From Desulfobacteraceae bacterium (GTDB taxonomy: Bacteria > Desulfobacterota > Desulfobacteria > Desulfobacterales > Desulfosarcinaceae), in the NCBI GenBank assembly GCA_027025615.1, contig JALVQM010000159.1, positions 1 to 16,930 on the forward strand: DNA of 16,930 bases. Reading direction: 5' to 3'. A program made the position numbers and the translations under genes. Within the stretch, counting starts at the first letter, position 1, and every line of letters starts with the position of its first letter. Below the pieces are notes generated by a model. The model saw only the letters and a program-made list of their open reading frames with translations, was not told where the DNA came from and did not search any database. This document shows, piece after piece, positions 7,507-14,899 of this stretch.

Positions 7507-9416
7507 TTGTAACTCCTTTGGGTAAGCTGGACATTTTCGAACACAAGGGGTTCCTTGTGAAATTCAGGTTCCTGGTCGACTCCCTTGTATTGCCAGGACG
7601 CCACGTGACAATAATTTTCATCATCCCGCAAGGCCTCGTTTTCCTCGGTCTGATATGCCTCGTTGAAATGACCCCCGCAGGATTCCTGGCGTGCCAGGGC
7701 ATCTATTATCATCAATTCTGCAAATTCCAGGAAATCAGCCACCCGGCCGGCACGTTCCAGGCTTTGATTGAAATCTTGATCCTTGCCGGGAACAAGAACG
7801 TTTTCCCAGAATTCAGCCCGCAATTCCTTAACCATCCGGCGAGCTTTTTCCAGTCCTTCGTTGGTCCTGGCCATGCCGCAGTAATCCCACATGATCAGTC
7901 CCAGGTGGCGGTGAAAATCATCTACGGTTCTTTTGCCGTTGATGGAAAGCAGCTTGGCGATTGTTTCCTTGACCTGGCTTTCGGTATCTCTAAATGCCTG
8001 GTGATCAGTTGAGATTTCTTCTTTCGAGCTGCCGGCCAGGTAGCCTCCTATGGTGTAAGGCAGGATGAAATATCCGTCTGCCAGTCCCTGCATAAGGGCG
8101 CTGGCTCCCAGGCGGTTGGCACCGTGGTCTGAAAAGTTGGCTTCGCCGATAACGAACAGGCCATCGATGGTGCTCATCAGGTTATAGTCTACCCACAGTC
8201 CGCCCATGGTGTAGTGAACCGCAGGATAGATCATCATCGGGGTTTGGTAAGGATCATCATCGGTGATTTTCTGATACATGGCAAAAAGGTTGCCGTATTT
8301 TCTTTCGATCACTTCCCGGCCGTCGCGCTTGATGGCATCGGCAAAGTCGAGGTAAACGGCCAGGCCCGTCTCGCCAACACCCTTGCCCTGGTCGCACTGG
8401 GCCTTTGCGTTGCGTGAGGCAACATCCCGTGGTACCAGGTTGCCGAAGCTGGGATACTTGCGTTCCAGGTAATAATCCCTTTCTTCTTCAGGGATTTCGT
8501 TGGGTGGACGCTTGTCGCCCGGCTTTTTGGGAACCCATACCCGGCCGTCGTTGCGCAGGCTTTCGCTCATAAGTGTCAGCTTGCTCTGGTAAGTGCCGTG
8601 GACCGGGATACAGGTGGGGTGGATCTGGGTAAAGCACGGATTGGCAAAAAAAGCGCCCCGTTTGTAAGCCCGGTAGGTGGCTGTTACGTTGGATCCCATG
8701 GCATTGGTGGAAAGAAAATATACATTGCCGTATCCCCCGGTGGCAAGGACAACGGCATCAGCCGCGTGGCGCTCCAGCTCACCTGTAATCAGGTTGCGGG
8801 TTATGATGCCCTTGGCGTGCCCGTTGATCAGCACCAGGTCGAGCATTTCGCGTCGGGGAAAAAGCTTGATTTTACCGGCAGCTACCTGGCGCATCATGGC
8901 ACTGTAAGCTCCCAGAAGCAATTGCTGGCCCGTCTGTCCCCGGGCGTAAAACGTACGTGAAACCTGGGCCCCACCAAAAGAACGGTTGGCTAAAAGCCCG
9001 CCGTATTCCCTGGCAAACGGGATGCCCTGGGCAGCGCAATGGTCGATTATCAAGTTGCTTACCTGGGCCAGCCGGTAAACGTTGGCCTCCCTGGCTCTGA
9101 AGTCGCCTCCCTTTACGGTATCGTAGAACAGGCGCCAGATACTATCACCGTCATTGGGGTAGTTCTTGGCGGCGTTGATCCCTCCCTGGGCAGCAATGCT
9201 ATGGGCCCTCCGGGGGCTGTCCTGAATGCAAAATGATTTTACATTATAGCCCAATTCCGCCAGTGATGCGGCGGCGGAGCCACCGGCCAGGCCGGTACCA
9301 ACAACAATGATGGTGAATTTGCGTTTATTTGCCGGATTGACCAGTTTGAGTTCGAAACGGTGTCGATCCCACTTTTGTTCCAACGACCCGCCGGGAACTT
9401 TACCGTCTAATATCAT
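7503..9416 (-). CDS. sdhA: Succinate dehydrogenase/fumarate reductase flavoprotein subunit
   Basis: The catalytic subunit interconverts succinate and fumarate with covalently bound FAD. The 637 residues include the Rossmann motif VVGTGLAGGSAA (38-49), the FAD-linked histidine H72 in AHSIAAQGGINA, the substrate motif HPT (266-268), the catalytic-arginine segment VPRDVASR (R330), HYTMGG (H401) and GEANFSDHGANRLGAS (R435). All are intact. A ~34-residue N-terminal stretch precedes the FAD fold, as is common in Bacteroidetes/deltaproteobacterial forms. The ATG at 9416 has AAGGAA about 7 bases upstream. It begins 13 bases after sdhC and ends in a 4-base overlap with the sdhB start. An frdA name is equally possible. 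Confidence 0.97.
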   Translation of the reverse strand: MILDGKVPGGSLEQKWDRHRFELKLVNPANKRKFTIIVVGTGLAGGSAAASLAELGYNVKSFCIQDSPRRAHSIAAQGGINAAKNYPNDGDSIWRLFYDTVKGGDFRAREANVYRLAQVSNLIIDHCAAQGIPFAREYGGLLANRSFGGAQVSRTFYARGQTGQQLLLGAYSAMMRQVAAGKIKLFPRREMLDLVLINGHAKGIITRNLITGELERHAADAVVLATGGYGNVYFLSTNAMGSNVTATYRAYKRGAFFANPCFTQIHPTCIPVHGTYQSKLTLMSESLRNDGRVWVPKKPGDKRPPNEIPEEERDYYLERKYPSFGNLVPRDVASRNAKAQCDQGKGVGETGLAVYLDFADAIKRDGREVIERKYGNLFAMYQKITDDDPYQTPMMIYPAVHYTMGGLWVDYNLMSTIDGLFVIGEANFSDHGANRLGASALMQGLADGYFILPYTIGGYLAGSSKEEISTDHQAFRDTESQVKETIAKLLSINGKRTVDDFHRHLGLIMWDYCGMARTNEGLEKARRMVKELRAEFWENVLVPGKDQDFNQSLERAGRVADFLEFAELMIIDALARQESCGGHFNEAYQTEENEALRDDENYCHVASWQYKGVDQEPEFHKEPLVFENVQLTQRSYK

Positions 9417-9429
9417 GATAGTTCCTTTC

Positions 9430-10071
9430 TTAGACTATGATCGATATGTAGATTGGTAAAAAACCAAATCCCACGCCAACCAGGATTGCAAAAACGGTAC
9501 TCAAGGTCCTGATCAAAGGTGTGTACTTGGGGTGACTGGCCCCAAGGGTCTGGAAGGCGCTCCATAGTCCGTGGCTTACATGAATGGCAGCCACGACCAT
9601 GGCCACTATATAAAAACCTACCAACAGGGGCTTGGAGAAAGCCGTTGAAACCAGGTTGTAGATGGAAGTATTTGTTTTATCGACAAAATGAAAGTTCATA
9701 AGGTGCAATACTATAAAGATCAGGAGGAATATCCCTGTGTACGGCATGGTACTTGAGCCGATGGTCCTGCCCCCGGCGCTCTTGTTGACCTTGTAACGTA
9801 CAGGACGAGAGGCAAGATTCTGGTAAAACAGGACAAGCCCGGTTACAACGTGTACCAAGGCAAAAGCCAAAAGGACAAGCTCGGCCACGGTGATAAGCGG
9901 TCCCAGGGCATGAAGGTGCTCGGCATAACTGTTGAAAGAATCTTTGCCCCCGTAAATCGTTAAATTACCGGCCAGATGAACCGTCAAAAAGCCGCAAAAG
10001 CTCAGGCCGGTAATGGCCATCATCAGCTTTTTGCCGATTGATGAACCAAGTGTTTGAAGTAACCAGTTCAT
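9430..10071 (-). CDS. sdhC: Succinate dehydrogenase/fumarate reductase di-heme cytochrome b subunit
   Basis: This membrane anchor exchanges electrons with menaquinone. The 213 residues form five predicted transmembrane helices (~14-38, 58-83, 108-130, 148-172, 188-211), the layout of single-subunit, two-heme anchors; no SdhD is needed. Probable axial heme ligands by comparison with the Wolinella/Bacillus-type family are H32 (VHLAGN), H74 (LVHVVTG), H123 (LHLMNF) and H164 (IHVSHGLW). The position two residues before H164 is alanine, where the Wolinella fumarate reductase has a functional glutamate. GGAGG lies 4 bases before the ATG at 10071. It follows the HD gene by 44 bases and precedes sdhA by 13. 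Confidence 0.94.
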   Translation of the reverse strand: MNWLLQTLGSSIGKKLMMAITGLSFCGFLTVHLAGNLTIYGGKDSFNSYAEHLHALGPLITVAELVLLAFALVHVVTGLVLFYQNLASRPVRYKVNKSAGGRTIGSSTMPYTGIFLLIFIVLHLMNFHFVDKTNTSIYNLVSTAFSKPLLVGFYIVAMVVAAIHVSHGLWSAFQTLGASHPKYTPLIRTLSTVFAILVGVGFGFLPIYISIIV

Positions 10072-10115
10072 ATTGCCTCCAATTTCATTGATGGTGTCAC
10101 GAAAAGATTTTAGCT

Positions 10116-10688
10116 CTATTTGGAAACATTGTTACTGTCAATAAAAATCTTGCGCCACCAATGGTCATGCTCGGTTTCCATTATCAAGCGGGCCAATTGC
10201 TTGCCAATGTCGGTTTTAAGGCGTTTCATGACATTTGGAAGCCAGTGCTTTGGGGGTAAGTAACCGGTGTCCACCAATATTTTCAGTTCGATCAGCAGCG
10301 ACAGCTGGTCGGCGTCATTGGCCAGGCGTGCTTCAAGGCTTTGGCCGGCATTGAATTCGTCTATCCATTTACAAAAATCCGCTCCCAGGGGATGTGTCCC
10401 CAGCCCGGCGGAAACCGCTTTTTTTTCATCGGCCCGGACATAATTCTTTTGGACATAATTCAGGTCACCAATACGTGCTTCCGGCAGATCGTGGACAAGG
10501 CACATGCCTACAAGTCGCATACTGTCGGCTTCCGGTTCCAGTCTGGCCATAACCAGAGCGATAAAGGCGGTTGTAAATGTGTGATCGGCAACCGATTCAC
10601 CGCCGATTCCCAGGAATTGAAAGCCGCTGCGGGGAATTTTTTTCAAAAAATTGGCTTCAAAAAGCAAGTCTGCAAGTCGTTTCAGCAT
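10116..10688 (-). CDS. HD-domain phosphohydrolase (YfbR/HDDC2-like)
   Basis: The 190-residue soluble protein is almost entirely an HD domain. Metal-binding residues are H36 (ESVADHTF), H66-D67 (CLVHDLPEARIGD) and D125 (LANDADQLS). The SVADH signature and length fit the YfbR/HDDC2 group, some of which are 5'-deoxynucleotidases; the substrate here is unknown. The ATG at 10688 is well supported by AGGAGG nine bases upstream. It reads in the same direction as sdhC with a 44-base gap, so it may be co-transcribed with sdhCAB. I know of no functional reason for this pairing. All metal ligands look intact, so it should be active. Confidence 0.88.
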   Translation of the reverse strand: MLKRLADLLFEANFLKKIPRSGFQFLGIGGESVADHTFTTAFIALVMARLEPEADSMRLVGMCLVHDLPEARIGDLNYVQKNYVRADEKKAVSAGLGTHPLGADFCKWIDEFNAGQSLEARLANDADQLSLLIELKILVDTGYLPPKHWLPNVMKRLKTDIGKQLARLIMETEHDHWWRKIFIDSNNVSK

Positions 10689-10801
10689 TTAAGATTTCCT
10701 CCTTTCCTGGATCCTGCTTGTCAAAACCCGGGCTGGACTTTCCCAAAGCAATCTGTATTTTTCAAAACAGGATTTTTTACGAATGAATTATTTATTTTCC
10801 A

Positions 10802-10820
10802 TAGTATTTAAGCAATACTA
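10802..10820. promoter_or_regulatory. Inverted-repeat operator candidate upstream of the HD-sdh unit
   Basis: TAGTATT-TAAGC-AATACTA has perfect 7-bp arms around five bases and is AT-rich, as expected of a dimeric regulator site. It sits 114 bases before the HD gene and far upstream of tolQ, close to where a promoter of the HD-sdhCAB unit would be expected. No regulator can be named. A 7-bp dyad can also occur by chance. Confidence 0.3.
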
Positions 10821-10890
10821 CCATGATCAGGGTTCAACCTGACTACCAAGCCTAATCCAATGGCGGGTGCAATGCAAGTTGCTTAGAACC

Positions 10891-10921
10891 TTGACATTTT
10901 TTATTATCTTGGCTACTTAAT
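10891..10921 (+). promoter_or_regulatory. Candidate sigma-70 promoter, distal to tolQ
   Basis: A perfect TTGACA (10891-10896) is followed after 19 bases by CTTAAT (10916-10921, 4/6 to TATAAT). The long spacer and the 460-base distance to tolQ weaken the case; the transcript would cross the inverted-repeat element. Confidence 0.25.
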
Positions 10922-11085
10922 AAAAAATCAGTGGCCAGCCGACGGCCTTATGCCGCTTCTGATATCATAACACCCCAAAGGGTAGACACTTATGAAACGG
11001 CCTTCCGGGAAAGCGAGGTGCCGATCCGATCACCGGGAAAATCCAAAAATCGATTTTGGCAGTTAGTGTCTCAGTCCAGGTTCAG

Positions 11086-11224
11086 CAGGCTGTTGAAAAA
11101 CTTAGCGAGCGGAGCTGGGCCATTGCAAAATGAGGCGAAAAATCAGAAAGTTCTCACTAAATGAGCATTTTGAGCCGAATTTTTACCCAGCAAAGGCAAA
11201 GCCCAGCGGTTTTTCAATAACCCG
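11086..11224. repeat. MITE-like imperfect inverted-repeat element
   Basis: The outer arms are TTGAAAAAC (11093-11101) and GTTTTTCAA (11209-11217), a perfect 9-bp match. It extends outward with mismatches (GCAGGCTG against ATAACCCG). A second matching pair is GCTGGGC (11114-11120) with GCCCAGC (11201-11207), and CTCA/TGAG lies at the centre (11153-11165). Arm spacing differs (12 bases against 1), so one side has suffered an indel. No transposase is encoded. It resembles small non-autonomous repeats that are dispersed in deltaproteobacterial genomes; that part is recollection rather than a search result. Confidence 0.55.
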
Positions 11225-11271
11225 TTGAAGGTCGGGAAAAAGGCATTACCATCTGGACGGTTTAAGTGTGT

Positions 11272-11280
11272 TGTTATGAT
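11272..11280 (+). promoter_or_regulatory. Extended -10 promoter candidate for the tol operon
   Basis: TG-T-TATGAT forms an extended -10 element (5/6 to TATAAT). A TGGACG (11254-11259) 15 bases upstream is a poor -35 at short spacing, which an extended -10 can tolerate. Transcription would start near 11287, about 95 bases before tolQ. Confidence 0.4.
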
Positions 11281-11317
11281 GATCCTGATAGCCTTTTTGG
11301 TCAACTGATTTAAATGC

Positions 11318-11332
11318 AAAACGCAGCGTTTT
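11318..11332. promoter_or_regulatory. Palindrome in the tolQ leader
   Basis: AAAACGC-A-GCGTTTT has perfect 7-bp arms around a single base. It lies between the candidate promoter and tolQ, about 50 bases before the start codon. It could be an operator; as RNA it would form only a small, weak hairpin. Confidence 0.3.
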
Positions 11333-11380
11333 TGTGGCGGTTACCATACAACTGAAAGCGTGCATACAGGAGCAATGAAC

Positions 11381-12103
11381 ATGCCCAATCAATTCGATAT
11401 CATTCAAATAGTCAGTGAAGCCGGGCTAATGGTACAGTTCGTCTTGTTGTTGCTGCTATTTTTTTCAGTAACCTCCTGGGCCATTATTATTTTAAAGTTC
11501 AGGTACCTGAGAAGGGCTTTTCGGGACTCTGAACGTTTCACCGAGTATTTTTGGAAAAATCGCGATTTAGCCGGGGCATATGCAAAGAGCAAACAACTTA
11601 AATCAAGTCCTATTGCGCGGGTTTTCAGAATTGGCTACATGGAACTGAAAAAGGTTGCTCAGACCATGATGTCTGAATCCCGTAGCCAGGCGGGCCGGGG
11701 TCGTGATGAACTTACCTTTCTACCTGCCGGTGCTGACACCATTGAACGTGCTTTGCGTAGAGCAATTAATTCCGAGACCGCCAGGATGACTCAGATGGTC
11801 CCTTTTCTGGCCACCACCGGCAATACGACTCCTTTTATCGGGCTTTTTGGGACAGTATGGGGTATCATGCATTCTTTCCACGGGATAGGAATGCGTGGAT
11901 CGGCAAGCCTGGCCGTGGTGGCTCCAGGTATATCAGAGGCCCTTATAGCGACGGCTGCCGGTCTTGCAGTGGCTATTCCGGCTGTAATTGCGTTTAACTA
12001 TTTCATGCAGAGAATTAGGTTGCTGGAAACTGAATTGCAGAGCTTTGCAGCCGATTTCCTGAATATCGTCGAACGTGACATTCTTGCAGGCAAGGGGAGG
12101 TGA
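11381..12103 (+). CDS. tolQ: TolQ proton-channel subunit of the Tol-Pal system
   Basis: TolQ is the inner-membrane stator subunit that, with TolR, converts proton motive force into movement of TolA. The 240-residue product has three transmembrane helices (~15-38, 138-160, 186-208). It carries the family signatures TTGNTTPFIGLFGTVWGIM (146-164) and APGISEALIATAAGLAVAIP (181-200), including the channel threonines. I chose the ATG at 11381 because AGGAG ends 8 bases upstream; ATG at 11375 and GTG at 11360 are also in frame but badly placed. It is the first gene of the tol cluster and its stop lies within the tolR ribosome binding site. ExbB is the alternative name for this family, but linkage to tolR, tolB and pal supports TolQ. 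Confidence 0.95.
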   Translation: MPNQFDIIQIVSEAGLMVQFVLLLLLFFSVTSWAIIILKFRYLRRAFRDSERFTEYFWKNRDLAGAYAKSKQLKSSPIARVFRIGYMELKKVAQTMMSESRSQAGRGRDELTFLPAGADTIERALRRAINSETARMTQMVPFLATTGNTTPFIGLFGTVWGIMHSFHGIGMRGSASLAVVAPGISEALIATAAGLAVAIPAVIAFNYFMQRIRLLETELQSFAADFLNIVERDILAGKGR

Positions 12104-12107
12104 TTCA

Positions 12108-12536
12108 ATGGCTCTGGAAACCAATACTGACCGCCTCATGTCCGATATCAACGTGACCCCTTTTGTGGATGTCATGTTGGTCTTGTTGATTATTTTCATG
12201 GTAACTGCGCCCATGATGGTACAGGGGGTTGACGTTGCTTTGCCGGAAACCTCTTCCGAGGCCTTGCCTTCCCAGGAACAAGTCCTGGTAGTAACCGTCG
12301 ACAAGGACAAGCTTGTCCATATAAATGATTTTACGGTAGATATTTCTTTTTTGCGTGAGAAGCTTAGTAAGATATTGAAAAATCGCAAAGATCGCGAGGT
12401 GTACTTGCGTGCTGACAAAAGTGTTCCTTACGGTATGGTTGCCAGGGTTATGGCCGAAATAAAGGCCGCCGGAGTAAAGCGCCTGGGTATGGTGACTGCG
12501 CCGATCCAGGAAGAACAGGCGTCCAATAAGCGTTAA
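12108..12536 (+). CDS. tolR: TolR proton-channel subunit of the Tol-Pal system
   Basis: TolR pairs with TolQ in the inner membrane and binds peptidoglycan through its periplasmic domain. The 142 residues have a short cytoplasmic leader, one transmembrane helix (~19-37) with the proton-carrying aspartate D21 in TPFVDVMLVLLIIF, and the periplasmic ExbD/TolR domain (~40-130) ending in the typical MAEIKAAGVKRLGMVT. The ATG at 12108 is fixed by an excellent ribosome binding site, GGGGAGGTGA, which overlaps the tolQ stop; an in-frame GTG at 12075 lies inside tolQ and is unlikely. The gap to tolQ is 4 bases, so translation is probably coupled. Confidence 0.95.
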   Translation: MALETNTDRLMSDINVTPFVDVMLVLLIIFMVTAPMMVQGVDVALPETSSEALPSQEQVLVVTVDKDKLVHINDFTVDISFLREKLSKILKNRKDREVYLRADKSVPYGMVARVMAEIKAAGVKRLGMVTAPIQEEQASNKR

Positions 12537-12549
12537 TGGTTTTTTATTG

Positions 12550-13392
12550 ATGACCTCGTATGGCAAGATGAATTATCCGGGTGAAGGCAACCTTTGGAAA
12601 CCGCTGGTGGCCTCGTTTATTGGTCATTTGTTGATCGTGGGTATTTTCCTTTACTGGCCCGCCAAGCGCAATGAACCGCTCTACCTTCCCTCGGTTATCA
12701 ATGTGCGCATGGTTACCCTGCCCCAACCCAAGCCAATGAAAACCCCTAGGCAAACCAAGGCTTTGAATAAAAAACCGAAGGTTAAAGCGCCAAAACCCCA
12801 ACCCAAACCGGACGCAATCGGTCTGGGGAAAAAGAAAAGCGGACCCCGGAAAGCCAAGCCCAAGATCTCTATGAAACACAAGACCTACAAGTCAAAAAAA
12901 GTTTTGCGCAGCGCTATCAAGGAACTGGAACGCAAGGTTGAAACAGCTCCTCCTGAACATTTGGCCGAAGCTTTGAAACGGCTTAAGGAAAAAGTTGAAT
13001 CGGTAGATGTACCCCCCAATGTATCCGGTAGCCAGAAAGGCAGGAAAGCAGCCATCAACACCAGCATCGCCGGGGGAGCCAGGGGCAAGCAGGTGTCTGA
13101 TTTGTTAACTATTTACCGGGTGGAAATAGCTTATCAGGTGCAGAAACACTGGGCTTTTTCACGCCAGCTTGCCGGTGATTCGCGCAACCTGACTACCGGT
13201 GTTATTTTCAAGGTCCTGCCCGATGGCCAGATAACAGATATAATTATTACCGACCATTCGGATAATGCTTATCTGGACGAATCTGCCAAAAAGGCAATTC
13301 TAAAAAGCAGCCCGGTCAGCCCACATCCACCAGGGCTGAACCTTCCATATGTAACTGTCGGACTGCGCTTTACGCCAGAAGGGGTGCGTTGA
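12550..13392 (+). CDS. tolA: TolA/TonB-family energy transducer
   Basis: By position after tolQR this is the TolA equivalent, spanning the periplasm to reach Pal and the outer membrane. The 280 residues have one N-terminal membrane helix (~18-36) carrying the S-x3-H motif (S22, H26) by which TolA/TonB contact TolQ/ExbB. A Pro/Lys-rich stretch follows (~58-118), then a short charged helical segment (~113-150), and a C-terminal TonB/TolA-type domain (~185-277; YQVQKHW, VIFKVLPDGQI, SAKKAILKSSP). The long Ala/Lys helix of enterobacterial TolA is missing, so the span is shorter and looks more TonB-like. The start is uncertain: no clear ribosome binding site is seen, and ATG at 12568 and TTG at 12547 are alternatives. 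Confidence 0.85.
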   Translation: MTSYGKMNYPGEGNLWKPLVASFIGHLLIVGIFLYWPAKRNEPLYLPSVINVRMVTLPQPKPMKTPRQTKALNKKPKVKAPKPQPKPDAIGLGKKKSGPRKAKPKISMKHKTYKSKKVLRSAIKELERKVETAPPEHLAEALKRLKEKVESVDVPPNVSGSQKGRKAAINTSIAGGARGKQVSDLLTIYRVEIAYQVQKHWAFSRQLAGDSRNLTTGVIFKVLPDGQITDIIITDHSDNAYLDESAKKAILKSSPVSPHPPGLNLPYVTVGLRFTPEGVR

Positions 13393-13533
13393 TTATGGGG
13401 CTGCAAAATACCCGTCCTGGCTTTTCCTGTAATTCAGGTTTTTGGGAAAAGTCATTCGTATTTTACCGGATTTGTTGCGTAAACATCAAGATTGATCAAC
13501 ATTGTCCATGTGTAATGAGGTTAAGCTAATAAG

Positions 13534-14862
13534 ATGAAAAAGCGATCCTGGATCCTGACTTCTGTTTTTACGTTTGTACTTGTTTTGACGGTTTTTCAGC
13601 CGGCAAAAGCCCAGTTCGATTACATTGATATCAGCAATCCGTTTTTGCGCAAAGTTCCCATGGCGATCCCTGTTTTCAAAAGCTTGTCAGCCGATCCGGA
13701 GGAAAGGCCGCTGGCCATTAAGCTGGCTGATTTAACCTCTAGATATCTTGAATTTACAAGCTATTTTACTATGTTGGACAGGGGTTCCTATCTTTATGAC
13801 CCGCTTAAATCAGGCATTACAGCCGTGGATATCAATTTTGGTAACTGGACCGTGGTGGGTGCCGAGATGCTGATTACCGGAGGGGTTAAAATTGATAGTG
13901 GTTTTTTGGAGTTGGAATTACGCCTGTTCGATACTTTCAAGCAGAAACTGATTATCGGTAAAAGATATAGGGGCAAGGTTCAGGACCAGGAAATGATGAT
14001 CCGCCGTTTTTGTAGTGAGGTCATTTTTACGTTGACCGGCAACCGGGGTGTTTTCAACAGCAAACTTGCCTTTGTCTCAAATGGTTCCGGGAAAAAGGAG
14101 ATTTACCTTTGTCGTTTTGATGGCAAGAATGTACGCAGGCTTACCCATTACAAAAGTATTACCATGCTGCCTGACTGGTCAACTGATGCGCGGCAACTGG
14201 CTTACGTTTCATACCGCAATGGCCCACCCCGAATCTTTATCCATCGCTTTTTGGACGGGCAAGTGAGATCCTTGACCAAGCACAAAACAGAACTCCAGAT
14301 CACACCGTCATGGCGACCGCGAAGGCAGGAACTGGCAGCTACCCTCTCGTTGGCAGGCGATCAGGAAATTTATCTGTTGACCGCCGCCGGGAAAACGATT
14401 AAAAGATTGACCAAAAGCCGCGGAATTGACGTAGATCCGACATGGTCACCGGACGGGAGAAAAATTGCATTTGTATCGAAACGTTCCGGTACTCCTCAAA
14501 TTTACATCAAGAATATTGCTACCGGCAGGGTGAACCGGTTGACTTATCACGGCCGGTACAACACCCAACCGAGCTGGTCGCCCAAAGGTGATCTAATCGC
14601 CTATTCATCCATGGAGCAAGGGCAAATCAATATTTACGTGTCTGATGTCGAAGGTAACAACCCTGTGCGCTTAACGAGCAATCAGGGTGACAATGAGGCT
14701 CCCACCTGGTCTCCCGATGGCAGCCTTATAGCTTTTAGTTCAACCCGCACCGGGAAATCACGTATTTTCGTGATGACCCGTTACGGAACAGATCAAAGGC
14801 AGTTGATAACACTGGATGGTGAACAAACAGACCCTTCCTGGTCTCCGAACACCATGCAATAG
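13534..14862 (+). CDS. tolB: TolB periplasmic beta-propeller protein
   Basis: TolB is a periplasmic protein that binds Pal and modulates its release from peptidoglycan. The 442 residues are of normal length. A Sec signal peptide spans 1-26 (MKKR start, hydrophobic core, cleavage after AKA). The N-terminal TolB domain (~30-165) is followed by a beta-propeller whose blades show repeated P-x-W-S-x-D-G-x-x-(I/L)-A-(F/Y) motifs, e.g. PTWSPDGRKIAFVS, PSWSPKGDLIAYSS and PTWSPDGSLIAFSS, ending in PSWSP. The ATG at 13534 has only a distant GAGG, about 13 bases upstream. A 141-base gap after tolA leaves room for its own promoter, but none is convincing. Confidence 0.96.
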   Translation: MKKRSWILTSVFTFVLVLTVFQPAKAQFDYIDISNPFLRKVPMAIPVFKSLSADPEERPLAIKLADLTSRYLEFTSYFTMLDRGSYLYDPLKSGITAVDINFGNWTVVGAEMLITGGVKIDSGFLELELRLFDTFKQKLIIGKRYRGKVQDQEMMIRRFCSEVIFTLTGNRGVFNSKLAFVSNGSGKKEIYLCRFDGKNVRRLTHYKSITMLPDWSTDARQLAYVSYRNGPPRIFIHRFLDGQVRSLTKHKTELQITPSWRPRRQELAATLSLAGDQEIYLLTAAGKTIKRLTKSRGIDVDPTWSPDGRKIAFVSKRSGTPQIYIKNIATGRVNRLTYHGRYNTQPSWSPKGDLIAYSSMEQGQINIYVSDVEGNNPVRLTSNQGDNEAPTWSPDGSLIAFSSTRTGKSRIFVMTRYGTDQRQLITLDGEQTDPSWSPNTMQ

Positions 14863-14899
14863 ACAAATGCTTTGGCTGTAACCAGCAAAGGAGGAAAAC

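Larger units (their letters stand above)
10689..11380. other. Divergent intergenic region without a convincing gene
   Basis: About 690 bases separate the minus-strand HD-sdhCAB unit from the plus-strand tol operon. It contains a 19-bp dyad (10802-10820), a TTGACA promoter candidate (10891), a MITE-like inverted repeat (11086-11224), an extended -10 promoter candidate (11272-11280), and a 15-bp palindrome (11318-11332). Small open frames here, such as one starting with GTG at 10931, lack a ribosome binding site and run into the repeat. I see no tRNA-like fold or family-recognisable RNA. Confidence 0.6.

Noticed and set aside
9430..10071. A missing sdhD gene
   Set aside because: The single sdhC has five helices and four candidate heme histidines, which is the one-subunit anchor type; no sdhD is expected.
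11043..11059. Small hairpin CCAAAA-N5-TTTTGG
   Set aside because: Only six AT-rich pairs and no T-run; it is probably chance.
10931..11164. A 77-codon open frame starting with GTG
   Set aside because: No ribosome binding site, no recognisable family, and its last third lies in the inverted-repeat element; such frames arise from the repeat itself.
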